Shown in pieces: positions 44,698 through 54,915 of a DNA stretch of 64,000 nucleotides. Origin of the DNA: CAWCWN01 sp963799245 (GTDB lineage: Bacteria; Chloroflexota; Ktedonobacteria; Ktedonobacterales; Ktedonobacteraceae); contig CAWCWN010000006.1 of the NCBI GenBank assembly GCA_963799245.1, positions 186,001 through 250,000 of the forward strand, read 5' to 3'. The notes under the pieces were generated by a model that searched no databases, had not been told where the DNA came from, and saw only the letters and a program-made list of their open reading frames with translations. Made by a program: the position numbers and the translations under genes. Every line of letters starts with the position of its first letter. The stretch's first letter is position 1.

Positions 44698-46155
44698 TTA
44701 GTTAGCTGTAAAGGCGGCGATGCCGTCATCGACAAGGTGTGAGAGGCGGGCGCGCACACGTTTGTTTTGCCAGCTGCTGGTCGCGGCCGCGGGCAGATCC
44801 TGCACCTCGACGCGCAGGTAGTTGTCGGTCAGGCCTTCCCAGTGGCCATGTTTGTTCTCTTCGAGAAGTATCTCTAGCGTCTGGCCCAAAAACTGCTGGC
44901 GGAAGAGGCGCCCGTGTTCGTCGTTGAGCTTGAGCAGGCGCTCGCTGCGAGCCTTTTTGACCTCATCTCTGACCTGTCCGCGCATGCGCGCGGCGGCCGT
45001 GCCCTGGCGCGGTGAGAAGCGGAAGACATGGGTCTTGGCGAATTGTAGCTCGTTGGCAAGCTGGTAGGTCTGCTCAAAGTCGCTTTCGCTCTCACCCGGA
45101 AAGCCGGTGATGATGTCAGTGCTGATGGCGACGCCCGGGATGAGGCGTTTGGCGGTCGTGATAATGGTGGCGTAGCGAGCGCTGTTATAGCGGCGAGCCA
45201 TACGGCGCAGGACGGCGTCGGAGCCGCTCTGCATGGGCAGGTGGAAGTGGCGGCACATGCGCGGGTCCTGCCAGAGCTCCAGCCATTCCAGGCGAAAGTC
45301 TTCTGGTTCCAACGAGGAGACGCGGATGCGAGGTATGGTGGTCTCGCGCAGCAGGGCGCGAATGAGATCGCCCAGGTCTTGCCCGGCTTCGCCTGAGGGG
45401 TGGTAGTCGCCAAGGTGGATGCCTGTCAGCACAATTTCCTGGAAACCCGCCCGTGCCTTGAGCTGCACGCGCTCTACGACGGAGGCGATGCTGCGGCTGC
45501 GTGAGCCGCCGCGGACATAGGGGACGATGCAATAAGTGCAGCGATTATCGCAGCCGTCCTGCACCTTCATCTGTACGCGCGTGCGCGATTTCAGGGCGGC
45601 GCGGGGCCCCGCGCCGGGGTGAAGCGCTATCAAGCCGGGCGCATTGTCCGCCTGCGGCTCCGCCTCTGAGGGATCGATGGCGAGCAGCTGGTCGCTGCCA
45701 AGGTGCTGGCTGTCGAGCGGGAACATCGACAGGGCCGGCCGTTTGGTGAGGATTGATTTGCCAGCAATCTGCTGTGGGCCGCCTTGATCGCCACTCTGCC
45801 GCTGTGTCCTGATGGCGTCCGCCAGGGCTTCTTTGCCGCGATTCCCTATGACCAGGTCAACGCCGGGAAGGGCCGCGACCCCCTGAGGATTGAGCTCGGC
45901 ATAGCAGCCTGTGACGACCAGCAGGGCGTCGGGATGGCGACGGCGGGCCTGGCTGATGAGCTGGCGTGAGCTGCGATCACCCAGGTGGGTAACCGTGCAG
46001 GTATTGACGATATAGATGTCGGCGACCTCGCTGAAGTCGCGCTGCTCGTAGCCGGCGCTGGTCATCTGCTCGCCGATGGCTTCGCTATCGGCCTGGTTCA
46101 CCTTGCAGCCAAGCGTGGCTACGGCGAAGGTTGGCATTTCTGATGTCGGGTGCAT
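44698..46155 (-). CDS. mtaB: tRNA t6A37 methylthiotransferase
   Basis: 485 residues. N-terminal UPF0004 domain: TLGCKVNQADSEAIGEQM, NTCTVTHLGDRSSRQ and VTGCYAEL give the three cluster cysteines; radical SAM motif CDNRCTYCIVPYVRG at about 200; C-terminal TRAM-like domain. CKVNQ and the overall pattern are MtaB rather than MiaB or RimO. It adds a methylthio group to t6A at position 37 of tRNA. About 60 residues between the two domains (GDQGGPQQIAGKS...) are longer than in many homologues. Confidence 0.92.
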   Translation of the reverse strand: MHPTSEMPTFAVATLGCKVNQADSEAIGEQMTSAGYEQRDFSEVADIYIVNTCTVTHLGDRSSRQLISQARRRHPDALLVVTGCYAELNPQGVAALPGVDLVIGNRGKEALADAIRTQRQSGDQGGPQQIAGKSILTKRPALSMFPLDSQHLGSDQLLAIDPSEAEPQADNAPGLIALHPGAGPRAALKSRTRVQMKVQDGCDNRCTYCIVPYVRGGSRSRSIASVVERVQLKARAGFQEIVLTGIHLGDYHPSGEAGQDLGDLIRALLRETTIPRIRVSSLEPEDFRLEWLELWQDPRMCRHFHLPMQSGSDAVLRRMARRYNSARYATIITTAKRLIPGVAISTDIITGFPGESESDFEQTYQLANELQFAKTHVFRFSPRQGTAAARMRGQVRDEVKKARSERLLKLNDEHGRLFRQQFLGQTLEILLEENKHGHWEGLTDNYLRVEVQDLPAAATSSWQNKRVRARLSHLVDDGIAAFTAN

Positions 46156-46248
46156 GTATCTCTACTTTTTCGTTTGCATGTTGTTGTCACTACTGGCATG
46201 ATTATAGCGTATTTTGGTTGTAGGTACCAGCGGCCAGGTGCGGCGATG

Positions 46249-46863
46249 TTAGCACGCCTCCTGCCCTTGCGGCGCCGCTGGCTGGTAGGAGGGGCCTGGC
46301 GACAACTGCGGCAGGCGCGCAGGCGTGCTGTTCAGTGATTTCTGGATCATTGGCATGACGAACCAGATGTTGGCGAGACCGAAGAGGGTGCCTGTAAGCA
46401 GGCGTAGCTCCCAGGTGCTCTCGCGCAGGCCGAACATTTGCGTGATGCCGTCCCAGGCCATAGGCAGGATCAGCAGCAGCCATAGCCACCATGGCAGGCC
46501 GGGCAGGCGTTTTTTGCTCAGGACAAAGGCCAGGCTGCCCAGGAACATGCTTGCATAGATGGAGAAGTTACGCGCGCAGAGCCCGAGCTGGTGTCCAAAG
46601 ATGAAGAAGGAGTGTGAAGGAACCTGGGCACAGACAAAGTGCAGCAAGAAAAACAGGGGCTTGGCGATCATGTCGAGTCCGAAGTAGGAGAGGAACGGGA
46701 TGGCGAGGGCGGTAGCAACCAGCAGACCCAGGATGATTGTCACGAGAGTCGCCCATGAGCTCAATAAGAAGGTGCCCAGGCCATTCAAGTAGCGCTCAAC
46801 CTTGCGGGGGCCACTGCCGTGGGCGGCAAGGCCATTTGTTGGCTGGGTGTGTTGTAGGGCCAT
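46249..46863 (-). CDS. DUF2085 membrane protein
   Basis: 204 residues, about five membrane helices. HFVCAQVPSHSFFIFGHQLG then LCARNFSIYASMFLGSLAF is the DUF2085 signature (Cys-x-Gln...CxR). Function unknown. AAGGA before the ATG. A long leading helix region (residues 25-65) precedes the domain. Confidence 0.85.
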   Translation of the reverse strand: MALQHTQPTNGLAAHGSGPRKVERYLNGLGTFLLSSWATLVTIILGLLVATALAIPFLSYFGLDMIAKPLFFLLHFVCAQVPSHSFFIFGHQLGLCARNFSIYASMFLGSLAFVLSKKRLPGLPWWLWLLLILPMAWDGITQMFGLRESTWELRLLTGTLFGLANIWFVMPMIQKSLNSTPARLPQLSPGPSYQPAAPQGQEAC

Positions 46864-46919
46864 AAGTTTTTCCTTACCTACACAGCATAGCGCAAGCGTA
46901 CACGCCTGTTGATTTCGTT

Positions 46920-47267
46920 CTAGCTCAGGTGCATGGCCAACGCCAGGTCGCGATATTCGATACGCCCCTCCAATAGTTTGTCGCTATCGATGATGATGAC
47001 GGGAATACGGTAGCGATACTGCTCAAAAATCTCCGGGTTACTGCGAATATCGATTTCAGTCAGTTCGTATGTGATCTGGGCAGCGATGTCATCAAGCATA
47101 TCGCGCGCTTCATCGCACAGGTGACAGCCGGCCTTGGTGTAAAAGGTTATCCGGGTTGGCGCTGGTTCTTTCTTCCTTGACACGGACACTCCCTCGTTAA
47201 AGATCTTTACCAGTAGATCATACCATATGTTGCGGTAGTAGGATAGGGGTTCTTCACTGAAGCGCAC
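46920..47267 (-). CDS. Glutaredoxin/thioredoxin-like protein (DUF836 type)
   Basis: Up to 115 residues. ITFYTKAGCHLCDEARDML has the CxxC redox pair of the DUF836/glutaredoxin-like family, and YRYRIPVIIIDSDKLLEGRI the cis-Pro strand. It is likely a small thiol oxidoreductase. Start is uncertain: GTG 47267 has AGAGGA upstream, but GTG 47183 also has GAGGG and gives the usual family length. Confidence 0.85.
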   Translation of the reverse strand: MRFSEEPLSYYRNIWYDLLVKIFNEGVSVSRKKEPAPTRITFYTKAGCHLCDEARDMLDDIAAQITYELTEIDIRSNPEIFEQYRYRIPVIIIDSDKLLEGRIEYRDLALAMHLS

Positions 47268-47427
47268 TCTAATCCTCTGCCACTGGTAAGCGCGCGCACA
47301 CGCGTGCAGCGCGGCAATCCAGCCCCATTCATCCAGGGTCGGGGGCGCAAATCATAGGCCAAGCGGCGATTATCCGCGCCCGCGAGGCTGGCACGGGTTA
47401 GCGAATGTGGCTCGCTCCCAGATGTTG

Positions 47428-49290
47428 TTAATCCAGTTCGCGCTTGCGCGAGCGTTCGTGCTGCGTCAGGTAGCGTTTGCGCAGGCGCACATTCTGGGGC
47501 GTCACCTCCACCAGCTCATCATTATTGATGAAATCCAGCGCCTGTTCCAGGCTCATGAGGATGGGTGGGGTCAGGCGCACGGCGATATCAGAGGTCGAGG
47601 AGCGGATATTGGTTTTCTGCTTCTCTTTGCAGATATTGACGGCCATGTCCATGGGGCGCGAATTCAGGCCGACGATCATGCCCTCATACACCGGCGTGCC
47701 CGGCTCAATAAAAGTATCGCCGCGCTGCTGGGCGTTGCTCAGGCCATACGTTACGGCCACGCCGGTCTCCGAGGCGATCAACACGCCCATGCGCGTCGAA
47801 CCGATTTTCCCCAGCCAGGGCTCAAAGCCCACCAGCAGGCTACTCATCGCTCCATTGCCCTGCGTCAGGGTCAGGAAGGCGTTGCGGAAGCCGATCAGGC
47901 CGCGCGTCGGAATAGTATACTCCAGGCGCACATTGCCGGAACCGTCATTGGTCATGTTCGCGAGCTGGGCCTTGCGGGAGGCCAGCGTCTCGGTGAGGAC
48001 GCCGATATACGTGTCCCTGGTATCGATCACCAGGTGCTCGATCGGTTCCACCAGACGCCCGTCTGACTCCTCGCGGGTAATGACCTCGGGACGCGAAACC
48101 TGGAACTCATAACCTTCGCGGCGCATTGTCTCAATCAGCACGGAGAGGTGCAACTCGCCACGCCCTGAAACGATGAATTCGTCGGGGCTGTTGCCGTCTT
48201 CTACACGCAGGCTGACATTCGTCTCCAGCTCGCGATAGAGGCGCACGCGCAGTTGCCGCGAGGTGGGGTATTTGCCCTCGCGGCCGGCGAACGGGCTGGT
48301 ACTCACAGCGAAGGTCATTTTCAGGGTTGGTTCTGTGATGGCGATGGTGGGCAGCGCCTCCGGGTAATCAACGTCAGCGATGGTTTCACCGATGTTGGCA
48401 TTGGCGATGCCGGTCAAGGCGACGATATCACCGGCCAGGGCCTCGGGTACCTCTACGCGACGCAGCCCCTGGTAGGTCATCACCAGGTTTAACTTATTGC
48501 GCTCGGCGACCCCGTCGCGATTGATATGAGCGACGAAGCTATTGGATGTAACGCGCCCGCGAATGATGCGGCCGATGGCATACTTGCCTTTGTAGTCATC
48601 GTAGTCAAGGGCGGCAACCAGCATCTGCAGGGGCGCCTCCGTATCTACGAGCGGGGCCGGTATGGTCTTGACGATCGTCTCAAACAGCGGCTCCAGGTTC
48701 ACACGCTCATCGTTGGGATGGTACATCGCGACCCCGTCGCGGCCGATTGCGTAGAGGACCGGGAAATCAAGGTGAGCATCGTTCGTCGCCAGTTCGAGAA
48801 AGAGGTCCTGCGTCCATTCATCAACCTGCTCAATGCGGGCGTCGCGGCGGTCAATTTTGTTGATGACGACGATGGGCTTTAAATTGAGTTCCAGGGCCTT
48901 TTGCAGGACGAAGCGGGTCTGAGGCATCGGTCCCTCTACCGCGTCGATGAGCAGAATACATCCATCCGCCAAATTCAGCACGCGCTCAACCTCGCCGCCA
49001 AAGTCGGCATGGCCGGGTGTGTCGATAATATTAATCTTAATACCACGATAGGTAATAGCTGTATTTTTAGCCAGAATGGTAATGCCGCGCTCGCGTTCCT
49101 GGTCATTGGAGTCCATGATAAGTTCGCCGACCTGCTGGTTCTCGCGGAAGATATGGCTCTGCTTGAGCAGACCGTCGACCAGCGTCGTTTTGCCATGGTC
49201 GACGTGAGCGATGATGGCGACATTGCGGATGTCTTCACGCCTGACAAGTGTTTCTGATTGGACCTGAGACATATTATTTAGAACCTGCAT
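47428..49290 (-). CDS. typA: Translational GTPase TypA/BipA
   Basis: About 620 residues. GTPase motifs: AHVDHGKTTLVDGLLKQ (G1), RERGITILAKNTAI (G2), DTPGHADFGGEV (G3), VINKIDRRDAR (G4). EF-G-like domains III and V and the BipA C-terminal domain follow (ISGRGELHLSVLIETMRREG-like block, here VSGRGELHLSVLIETM). It binds ribosomes under stress and helps 50S assembly. Start chosen at ATG 49290; ATG 49272 is equally possible. Confidence 0.95.
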   Translation of the reverse strand: MQVLNNMSQVQSETLVRREDIRNVAIIAHVDHGKTTLVDGLLKQSHIFRENQQVGELIMDSNDQERERGITILAKNTAITYRGIKINIIDTPGHADFGGEVERVLNLADGCILLIDAVEGPMPQTRFVLQKALELNLKPIVVINKIDRRDARIEQVDEWTQDLFLELATNDAHLDFPVLYAIGRDGVAMYHPNDERVNLEPLFETIVKTIPAPLVDTEAPLQMLVAALDYDDYKGKYAIGRIIRGRVTSNSFVAHINRDGVAERNKLNLVMTYQGLRRVEVPEALAGDIVALTGIANANIGETIADVDYPEALPTIAITEPTLKMTFAVSTSPFAGREGKYPTSRQLRVRLYRELETNVSLRVEDGNSPDEFIVSGRGELHLSVLIETMRREGYEFQVSRPEVITREESDGRLVEPIEHLVIDTRDTYIGVLTETLASRKAQLANMTNDGSGNVRLEYTIPTRGLIGFRNAFLTLTQGNGAMSSLLVGFEPWLGKIGSTRMGVLIASETGVAVTYGLSNAQQRGDTFIEPGTPVYEGMIVGLNSRPMDMAVNICKEKQKTNIRSSTSDIAVRLTPPILMSLEQALDFINNDELVEVTPQNVRLRKRYLTQHERSRKRELD

Positions 49291-49302
49291 ATTTTTTATC
49301 AA

Positions 49303-49680
49303 TAGCTCCTTGAAGGCATAAGAAAACCGGACGTTTTCAGTCGCCCGGCGTATAGATGGAAATTATACCGATGCTGTCAACTCCAATTATATCTTTCCTG
49401 CGCCGCTACGTCAAGTTTCGACTGGATCATCAGTACCCGCCGGCAGGCCGGGCCGCGCCGGGGGTGGAAAAGCGAATATGGCAAAGGGCCAGTGCATCAC
49501 AACGCCTCTACACACCTCAACAAAATTGCGCGGCCATTTATTCCAGCCAGCATGCCTATGGAGAGATCCTCCGGCATCCAAAGGGGGTGCCTGAGACGTG
49601 TAATTATCAAGAGTTGTCCCGAATGTTTGCGACGGATATGCAATTGCTAGGGTACATACATACACGGAGCGCAATGAGAG
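49303..49680. other. Intergenic region upstream of the cydA remnant
   Basis: About 380 bp without a recognisable gene. It probably holds the typA promoter on the minus strand. An open frame reading through into leuS is a shadow. Confidence 0.35.
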
Positions 49681-49992
49681 ATGTTTTCAATCGTATTTGC
49701 CGCACGTGCCCAGATGGGTACATCGCTCGTTTTTCATATCGTGTTTGCGGTGCTGGGCGTGGGCCTGCCGCTGCTGCTGTGTATCGCCGAGGGGCTGGCC
49801 CTCTGGCAGAAGGATGGCACCTGGCTTACCTCCTTTCCCATCTGGATCAGCGGCGTCACCTCGGCCTGGTTTGTGGTCAGCGCCAACTCCTGGATGAATT
49901 CGCCGGCCGGCTTCCAGATAGCCTGCAGCGCCAGCTTTGCCCTGTATGGCCACTACCTGAAAAAGGAGGAAGAGAGGGCGCCTGCAGCATAG
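49681..49992 (+). pseudogene. Cytochrome bd oxidase subunit I (cydA) collapsed remnant
   Basis: 103 codons. The start FAARAQMGTSLVFHIVFAVL followed by GVGLPLLLCIAEGLAL is the first helix of CydA including the heme-ligand His. It then jumps to FPIWISGVTSAWFVVSANSW and MNSPAGF, which in intact CydA come about 85 residues later, and ends within 25 residues, while CydA is about 450 long. The glutamates and heme ligands of the rest are missing. It cannot be an oxidase subunit, yet the frame is still open. Confidence 0.85.
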
Positions 49993-50046
49993 GCTCATCG
50001 CGCGCTTTGTCCTGCTGCGTGCGCACCAACATTCGAGGAGGATCTT

Positions 50047-52503
50047 ATGTCAGACCCATCGCCGCCTTCCCACGCACGTCCGCCCAGATATGATTTCGCG
50101 GCCATTGAGGAGAAGTGGCGCGCACGCTGGGAGCAGCAAAGGCTCTACCAGGTCGATCTTCGCCAGGCTCCACGCCCGTACTACAACCTGATGATGTTCC
50201 CTTATCCTTCCGCGGAGGGACTGCATGTGGGCAACGTCTATGCCTACGTCGGCTCGGATATTCACGGCCGCTGGATGGCCATGCAGGGTTACGACGTCTT
50301 CGAACCCATCGGCTTCGACTCCTTCGGTATCCACAGTGAGAACTTTGCCATTCGGCTCGGCATTCATCCGCGTGTGCTGACCGCGCGCAATATCGAGCGC
50401 TTTCGTGAGCGGCAGCTGAAACGCATCGGCAATCGCTTTGACTGGTCACACGAAGTGATTACAAGCGATCCCGGTTATTACCGCTGGACGCAGTGGATAT
50501 TCCTGCAGCTCTTCAAGCATGGCCTGGCCGAGCGCAAGAGCGCTCCGGTTAACTGGTGCCCGCACGACAGGACGGTCCTGGCCGATGAACAGGTTATCAA
50601 CGGGCATTGTGAGCGCTGTGGCACCCGCGTCGAACGGCGCTGGTTGCAGCAGTGGTTTCTGAAAATCACCGCGTACGCGCAGCGCCTGCTGGAGAACCTG
50701 GAGTGGCTTGATTGGTCTGAGCGCGTGAAGGCGCTGCAGCGCAACTGGATCGGCCGCTCCGAGGGTCTTGAATTCACGATGGAGATCGATCGCTACCCGG
50801 GGTTGAACCTGCGGGTCTACACGACGCGCCCGGATACGATTTTCGGCATGACGTTTGTGGCTGTGGCGCCGCAGCATGCGCTCCTCTCAGATATCACCGC
50901 TCAGAATTTCAGGGAGGCCGTCGCCGCCTACCAGCAGGCGGCCAATCACCTGCGTACAGAGGAGGAGCGGCCCATGACAGGGGTCTTCAGTGGCGCATTC
51001 GCCCTGCACCCTCTGAGCGGTGAGCGTATACCGATCTGGGTCGCCAATTTTGTGCTCGAGAGCTATGGCGCGGGCGCGGTGATGGGGGTGCCGGCGCACG
51101 ATGTGCGCGATATGGCCTTTGCTGAGGCCGTCGGCCTGCCGATGCATAGCGTCGTTGTAGCGGCCACAGGCGCGCCAGATCCGCCTGGCGGCCGTACGCG
51201 CGAGGCATTCGTACAGCCAGGCGTGCTCATTAACTCTGGCCCATTCTCCAGCCTGACCTCTGCCCAGGCCGAGCAAGCGCTTGTCGCCTGGTTTGAGGAG
51301 CGGGGCCTCGGCTCGCGCGTGATCAAATATCGCCTGCGCGACTGGTTAATCAGCCGCCAGCGCTACTGGGGGCCGCCCATACCCATCATATATTGCCCCG
51401 AGCATGGCGCGGTACCTGTGCCGGAAGAGCAGCTGCCGGTCTTGCTGCCAGATGTTGAGAACTGGCTGCCAACGGGCACGGGCGTCTCGCCCCTGGCGGC
51501 AATTGCTGATTTTGTCGAGACGTCCTGCCCCATCTGCGGCCAGGCGGCCAGGCGCGAAACCGACGTCAGCGACAATTTCCTGGACTCCGCCTGGTACTTT
51601 CTGCGTTACCTCTCAAACGATGGGGATGCGCGGCCGTGGGACCCCGAACTGGCGCAGAGGTGGCTGCCGGTCGCGATGTACATCGGGGGCGCCGAACACA
51701 GCGTCTTGCACCTGCTGTATGCCCGCTTCATTACGATGGCGCTGCACGACCTGGGCTACCTCGAGCTTGATGAGCCTTTCAGGCGTTTTCGCGCCCACGG
51801 CACCATTACCAGAGATGGCACGAAGATCTCCAAATCGAAGGGGAACGTCGTGAATCCGGACGGCTACATTGCCCGTTTTGGCGCGGATGTCTTCAGGCTC
51901 TACCTGATGTTTATGGGGTCATATGAGGCCGGTGGCGACTTTAGCGATCGAGGCATCGGCGGCGTTGTGCACTTTCTCGACCGGCTCTGGGCGCTGTTCG
52001 GGCGGCAAGCCGAGAACGCCAGCTCGCAAAGACCGCAGGGAGAGGCGCGCAGGGCGCTGCATCGCGTGATCAAACGCATCACGGAAGATATCGCGACCCT
52101 GAAGTATAACACGGTCGTCGCGGCCCTGATGGGTTACCTCAATGGCCTGGAGGGCAGGCAAACGGTTACACGCGAAGAACTGCGTACCTTCCTGCTGCTG
52201 CTGGCCCCCCTGGCGCCCTTCATCACGGAGGAGCTCTGGGGGCGCCTGAAGCAGCATGGCTCGATCCATAGCGCCTCCTGGCCGGTCTATGACCCCGCGG
52301 CCATAGAGGCCGAGAGCATGACTCTGGCCGTGCAGGTCAACGGGCGCGTGCGCGATCAGATTGAGGTGGGGCGCGACCTGCCTGAGGCCGAGATTAAGCG
52401 CCGGGCGCTGTCGGCCCCTCGGGTGCAGCGTTTCATTGCCGCGGCCGCGGTCAGCCGGGTGATCTATGTGCCAGGCCGCCTGGTCAACATCGTCACGGGG
52501 TAG
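50047..52503 (+). CDS. leuS: Leucine-tRNA ligase
   Basis: 818 residues, class I. HIGH-like motif in PYPSAEGLHVGNVYAYVGSD (about 57), zinc module NWCPHDRTVLADEQV with CERCG (about 175), CP1 editing domain with TTRPDTIFGMTFVA (T-rich) and VPAHDVRDMAFA (editing Asp), KMSKS-like KISKSKGNVV (about 597), C-terminal anticodon domain. IGFDSFGIHSENFAI replaces the common GWDAFGLPAEN block, a version I associate with Chloroflexota. GAGGAGG before ATG. Housekeeping enzyme charging tRNA-Leu. Confidence 0.95.
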   Translation: MSDPSPPSHARPPRYDFAAIEEKWRARWEQQRLYQVDLRQAPRPYYNLMMFPYPSAEGLHVGNVYAYVGSDIHGRWMAMQGYDVFEPIGFDSFGIHSENFAIRLGIHPRVLTARNIERFRERQLKRIGNRFDWSHEVITSDPGYYRWTQWIFLQLFKHGLAERKSAPVNWCPHDRTVLADEQVINGHCERCGTRVERRWLQQWFLKITAYAQRLLENLEWLDWSERVKALQRNWIGRSEGLEFTMEIDRYPGLNLRVYTTRPDTIFGMTFVAVAPQHALLSDITAQNFREAVAAYQQAANHLRTEEERPMTGVFSGAFALHPLSGERIPIWVANFVLESYGAGAVMGVPAHDVRDMAFAEAVGLPMHSVVVAATGAPDPPGGRTREAFVQPGVLINSGPFSSLTSAQAEQALVAWFEERGLGSRVIKYRLRDWLISRQRYWGPPIPIIYCPEHGAVPVPEEQLPVLLPDVENWLPTGTGVSPLAAIADFVETSCPICGQAARRETDVSDNFLDSAWYFLRYLSNDGDARPWDPELAQRWLPVAMYIGGAEHSVLHLLYARFITMALHDLGYLELDEPFRRFRAHGTITRDGTKISKSKGNVVNPDGYIARFGADVFRLYLMFMGSYEAGGDFSDRGIGGVVHFLDRLWALFGRQAENASSQRPQGEARRALHRVIKRITEDIATLKYNTVVAALMGYLNGLEGRQTVTREELRTFLLLLAPLAPFITEELWGRLKQHGSIHSASWPVYDPAAIEAESMTLAVQVNGRVRDQIEVGRDLPEAEIKRRALSAPRVQRFIAAAAVSRVIYVPGRLVNIVTG

Positions 52504-52518
52504 GAGCCTGCCTGACCG

Positions 52519-52965
52519 CTACTGTTGCTGCATGGGCGGCAGCTGTTCGGGATATTGAGCCTGGGGCTCCTCATATTGCTGATATTCGGGCTCCTGTTTC
52601 GGCATTGGGTACTGCTGGCTGCCTCCTTCCTGGTAGTTCCCTTCGGGGGGTGCAGGCGCCTCGTAGCCCTGCTCATACGGGGGGTATGGCTGCTCTGCAG
52701 GGGGCGGCTGATAGTAAGGCTGCTGCGGTGGTGGTTGGGGCTGCTGAGCGCCTGAGAACCAGGCGCTCAGCAGCCAGTAAATTATTCCAGGTAAGAAAAC
52801 GGCTAGCATAAAGAATACCCAGAAATGGGTGAAGATACCGAGCATGATAAACACGATAAAGAACAGGCCGAATATCCCGCTTCTTCCTCTGCCATACCTG
52901 TAGCGATTAGCGCGCCGGACGTAACGCGCCTGCCTGCGCGCATCTCTTGGGTCTCCGTACCACAT
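52519..52965 (-). CDS. Membrane protein with Pro/Gln/Tyr-rich tail
   Basis: 148 residues from ATG 52965, with AAAGGAG six bases upstream. A basic Arg/Tyr-rich head (DARRQARYVRRANRYRYGRG), two close membrane helices (IFGLFFIVFIMLGIFTHFWV and FFMLAVFLPGIIYWLLSAWF), then an extended low-complexity tail rich in PQQPYYQPPP-type units. No known family. The tail may be disordered and interact at the membrane surface. Confidence 0.75.
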   Translation of the reverse strand: MWYGDPRDARRQARYVRRANRYRYGRGRSGIFGLFFIVFIMLGIFTHFWVFFMLAVFLPGIIYWLLSAWFSGAQQPQPPPQQPYYQPPPAEQPYPPYEQGYEAPAPPEGNYQEGGSQQYPMPKQEPEYQQYEEPQAQYPEQLPPMQQQ

Positions 52966-53015
52966 ATTCTGCTCCTTTGATTGCAACTCAACGTATCTCT
53001 CTAGCCAATAGTAGG

Positions 53016-54868
53016 CTAACGGCGCATGTTATTCAAGGCCCGATCGATATTGTAGCAGGCCGTGATCAAGGAGAGGTGGGTAAAAGCCTGGGGGTAATTT
53101 CCCAGGGCCTCGCCTGTAGAGCCGATCTCCTCAGCGTACAGCCCGACATGATTGCTGTAACTGAGCATCTTTTCGAGCATCAGGCGCGACTCGTCCAGGC
53201 GACCGGCATTTGCCAGGGACTCGGCCAGCCAGAAACTGCACGGGCTAAAGGTGCCCTCGGGAGTGCCGAGGCCATCGTCCGCGGCCTGGAAGGGATTGTA
53301 GCGGTAGACCAGCGAATCGCTCGTCAACTCTTGCAAAATGCGCTCGATGGTGGATAGGATGCGCGGATCAGTTGGGCCGGCAAAACGTGTAATCACCATC
53401 AGGAGCGCGCTGGCGTCGATGGCGTCGCTGCCATAGTACTGCGCAAAGCTCTGCTTCTTCTCGTTCCAGCCCGCGAGCATGATCTGCTCATAGATGTCCG
53501 CGCTCGTCTGCATCCATTCTATCATAGGGGCCGGAAGTCCGCGCAGGCGAGCCAGGCGCAGGGCGCGATCAAAGGCCACCCAGCTCATGAGGCGCGAGTG
53601 GACGAAGCGCTTGGGGCCTCCGCGCACCTCCCAGATGCCTTCATCTGGTTCCTGCCAGTGATCATCCAGCCACTCGAGCAGGCGGCGCAGGTTCTGCCAG
53701 AGATCGTAGGAGATATCCCCGTGGCGATTATAGATGTAGATGGCGTCCATAAGCTCACCATAGATATCTAACTGCTTCTGGCTGAAGCCCCTGTTGCCGA
53801 TACGCACCGGCCGGCTCTTGCGGTAGCCCTCCAGGTGGTCGAGGGTGCATTCCGTCAGGTCGTGCTCGCCATCGATGGTATACATGGGTTGCAGGGAGCC
53901 GTTCTCTTTTAATTCATGGCAGCGGTTGTCCAGCCAGCCCATGAAGGCGGTGGCCTCTTCGCTGAAACCAAGCGTGAGCAGGCTATAGAGCGTGAAGGAC
54001 GAATCGCGCAGCCAGGTATAGCGATATCCCAGTTGCGCGGGCCGCCAATGGTTTCGGGCAGGCTGGTAGTCGGCGCGGCGACGATGGCCCCCGTTGCGGC
54101 GTAGGTGAGCAATTTTAAGACCAGGGCTGAGCGATGGGCCGTTTCGCGCCACCTGCCAACGTACTGGCATTGCGATAACCACTTGCGCCAGTAGCCGATG
54201 GTATCGAAAAACGCCTTCTGATACTGGTTATGTGAGAGGTGTTTCGGGACCAGGTCGCGTTCTCTTGTCGTTTCAAGCAGAAAGTGGATGGCCTGACCCG
54301 CGTGGAGGGTAAATATGGCGCGCACGCCTCCCTGGCCGTCCTCTTCTAGTGGGATGGAGGATGACAGGCCCAGGCAGAGGCTATCGCTGCGAAAGATCGC
54401 GCCCTCCTTTGAAATGTTCAGGCTGTGCGGCTCACGCGCGTAATTAAAGGCCGGGCGGCAGACTAATTCAAAGGGAAGCGAGCCACGTGCCATGCTTACC
54501 GAACGGATGAGGTGGTGTTGATGCATCGAACTGCCGGCCTCTTTGACAGGCATAAAGTCGACGATCTCCCCGACGCCATCGACGCTGAGGAAGCGCGTTA
54601 TCAAGACGTTGGTCTCCGGTATATAGAGCTGTTTGTGCCCTATACCAGGCAGGTCCGCAGGAGCGATACGAAAGAAGCCCCCTTTCTTGGCATCAAGCAG
54701 CGCGCCAAAAACGCTGGGCGAATCGAAACGCGGTATGCAGCACCAGTCAATTGAGCCGTTCTTGCCCACCAGCGCCACCGTATGCAGGTCACCGATTACG
54801 GCATAGTCTTCGATGGGTTGATAACCACCCGAGTGCGAGGGAGCTTGCTGTGGCTGTGCAAAATTCAT
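53016..54868 (-). pseudogene. GH15 glucoamylase/trehalase-type glycoside hydrolase with one-base frameshift
   Basis: The N-terminal frame (54868 leftward) has YAVIGDLHTVALVGKNGSID then WCCIPRFDSPSVFGALLD and TSLPETIGGPRNWD, the family's catalytic-domain entry. There it should read NWDYRYTWLRDSS; a missing base near 54024-54027 turns GAT-TAT-CGC into GAT-ATC-GC. The second frame continues YRYTWLRDSSFTLYSLL, then VRGGPKRFVHSRLMSWVAFD and SFWLAESLANAGR to 53016. About 617 residues restored, normal for GH15. An IS starts 48 bp before the ATG and probably cut off its promoter. Confidence 0.88.
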
Positions 54869-54906
54869 GTCTAAGTGCGCCCCTTTTCATATGTTTAACG
54901 AGGGAG

Positions 54907-54915
54907 CGGGAAGTC
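54907..54915. repeat. 9-bp target-site duplication, left copy
   Basis: CGGGAAGTC immediately before the IS end CCTTTCAAG; repeated at 56337-56345. Confidence 0.92.

Noticed and set aside
47407..48066. 219-codon plus frame opposite typA
   Set aside because: Antisense shadow of a conserved GTPase gene with His/Gly/Gln-rich nonsense composition.
49356..50093. 245-codon plus frame running across the cydA remnant into leuS
   Set aside because: Out of frame with both; the cydA and LeuS motifs are in other frames.
50047..52503. LeuS considered as a resistance-type second leucyl-tRNA synthetase because of its unusual FGIHSEN block
   Set aside because: I recall this block from ordinary Chloroflexota LeuS; editing, zinc and KMSKS-like motifs are all present, so it is more likely the housekeeping enzyme.
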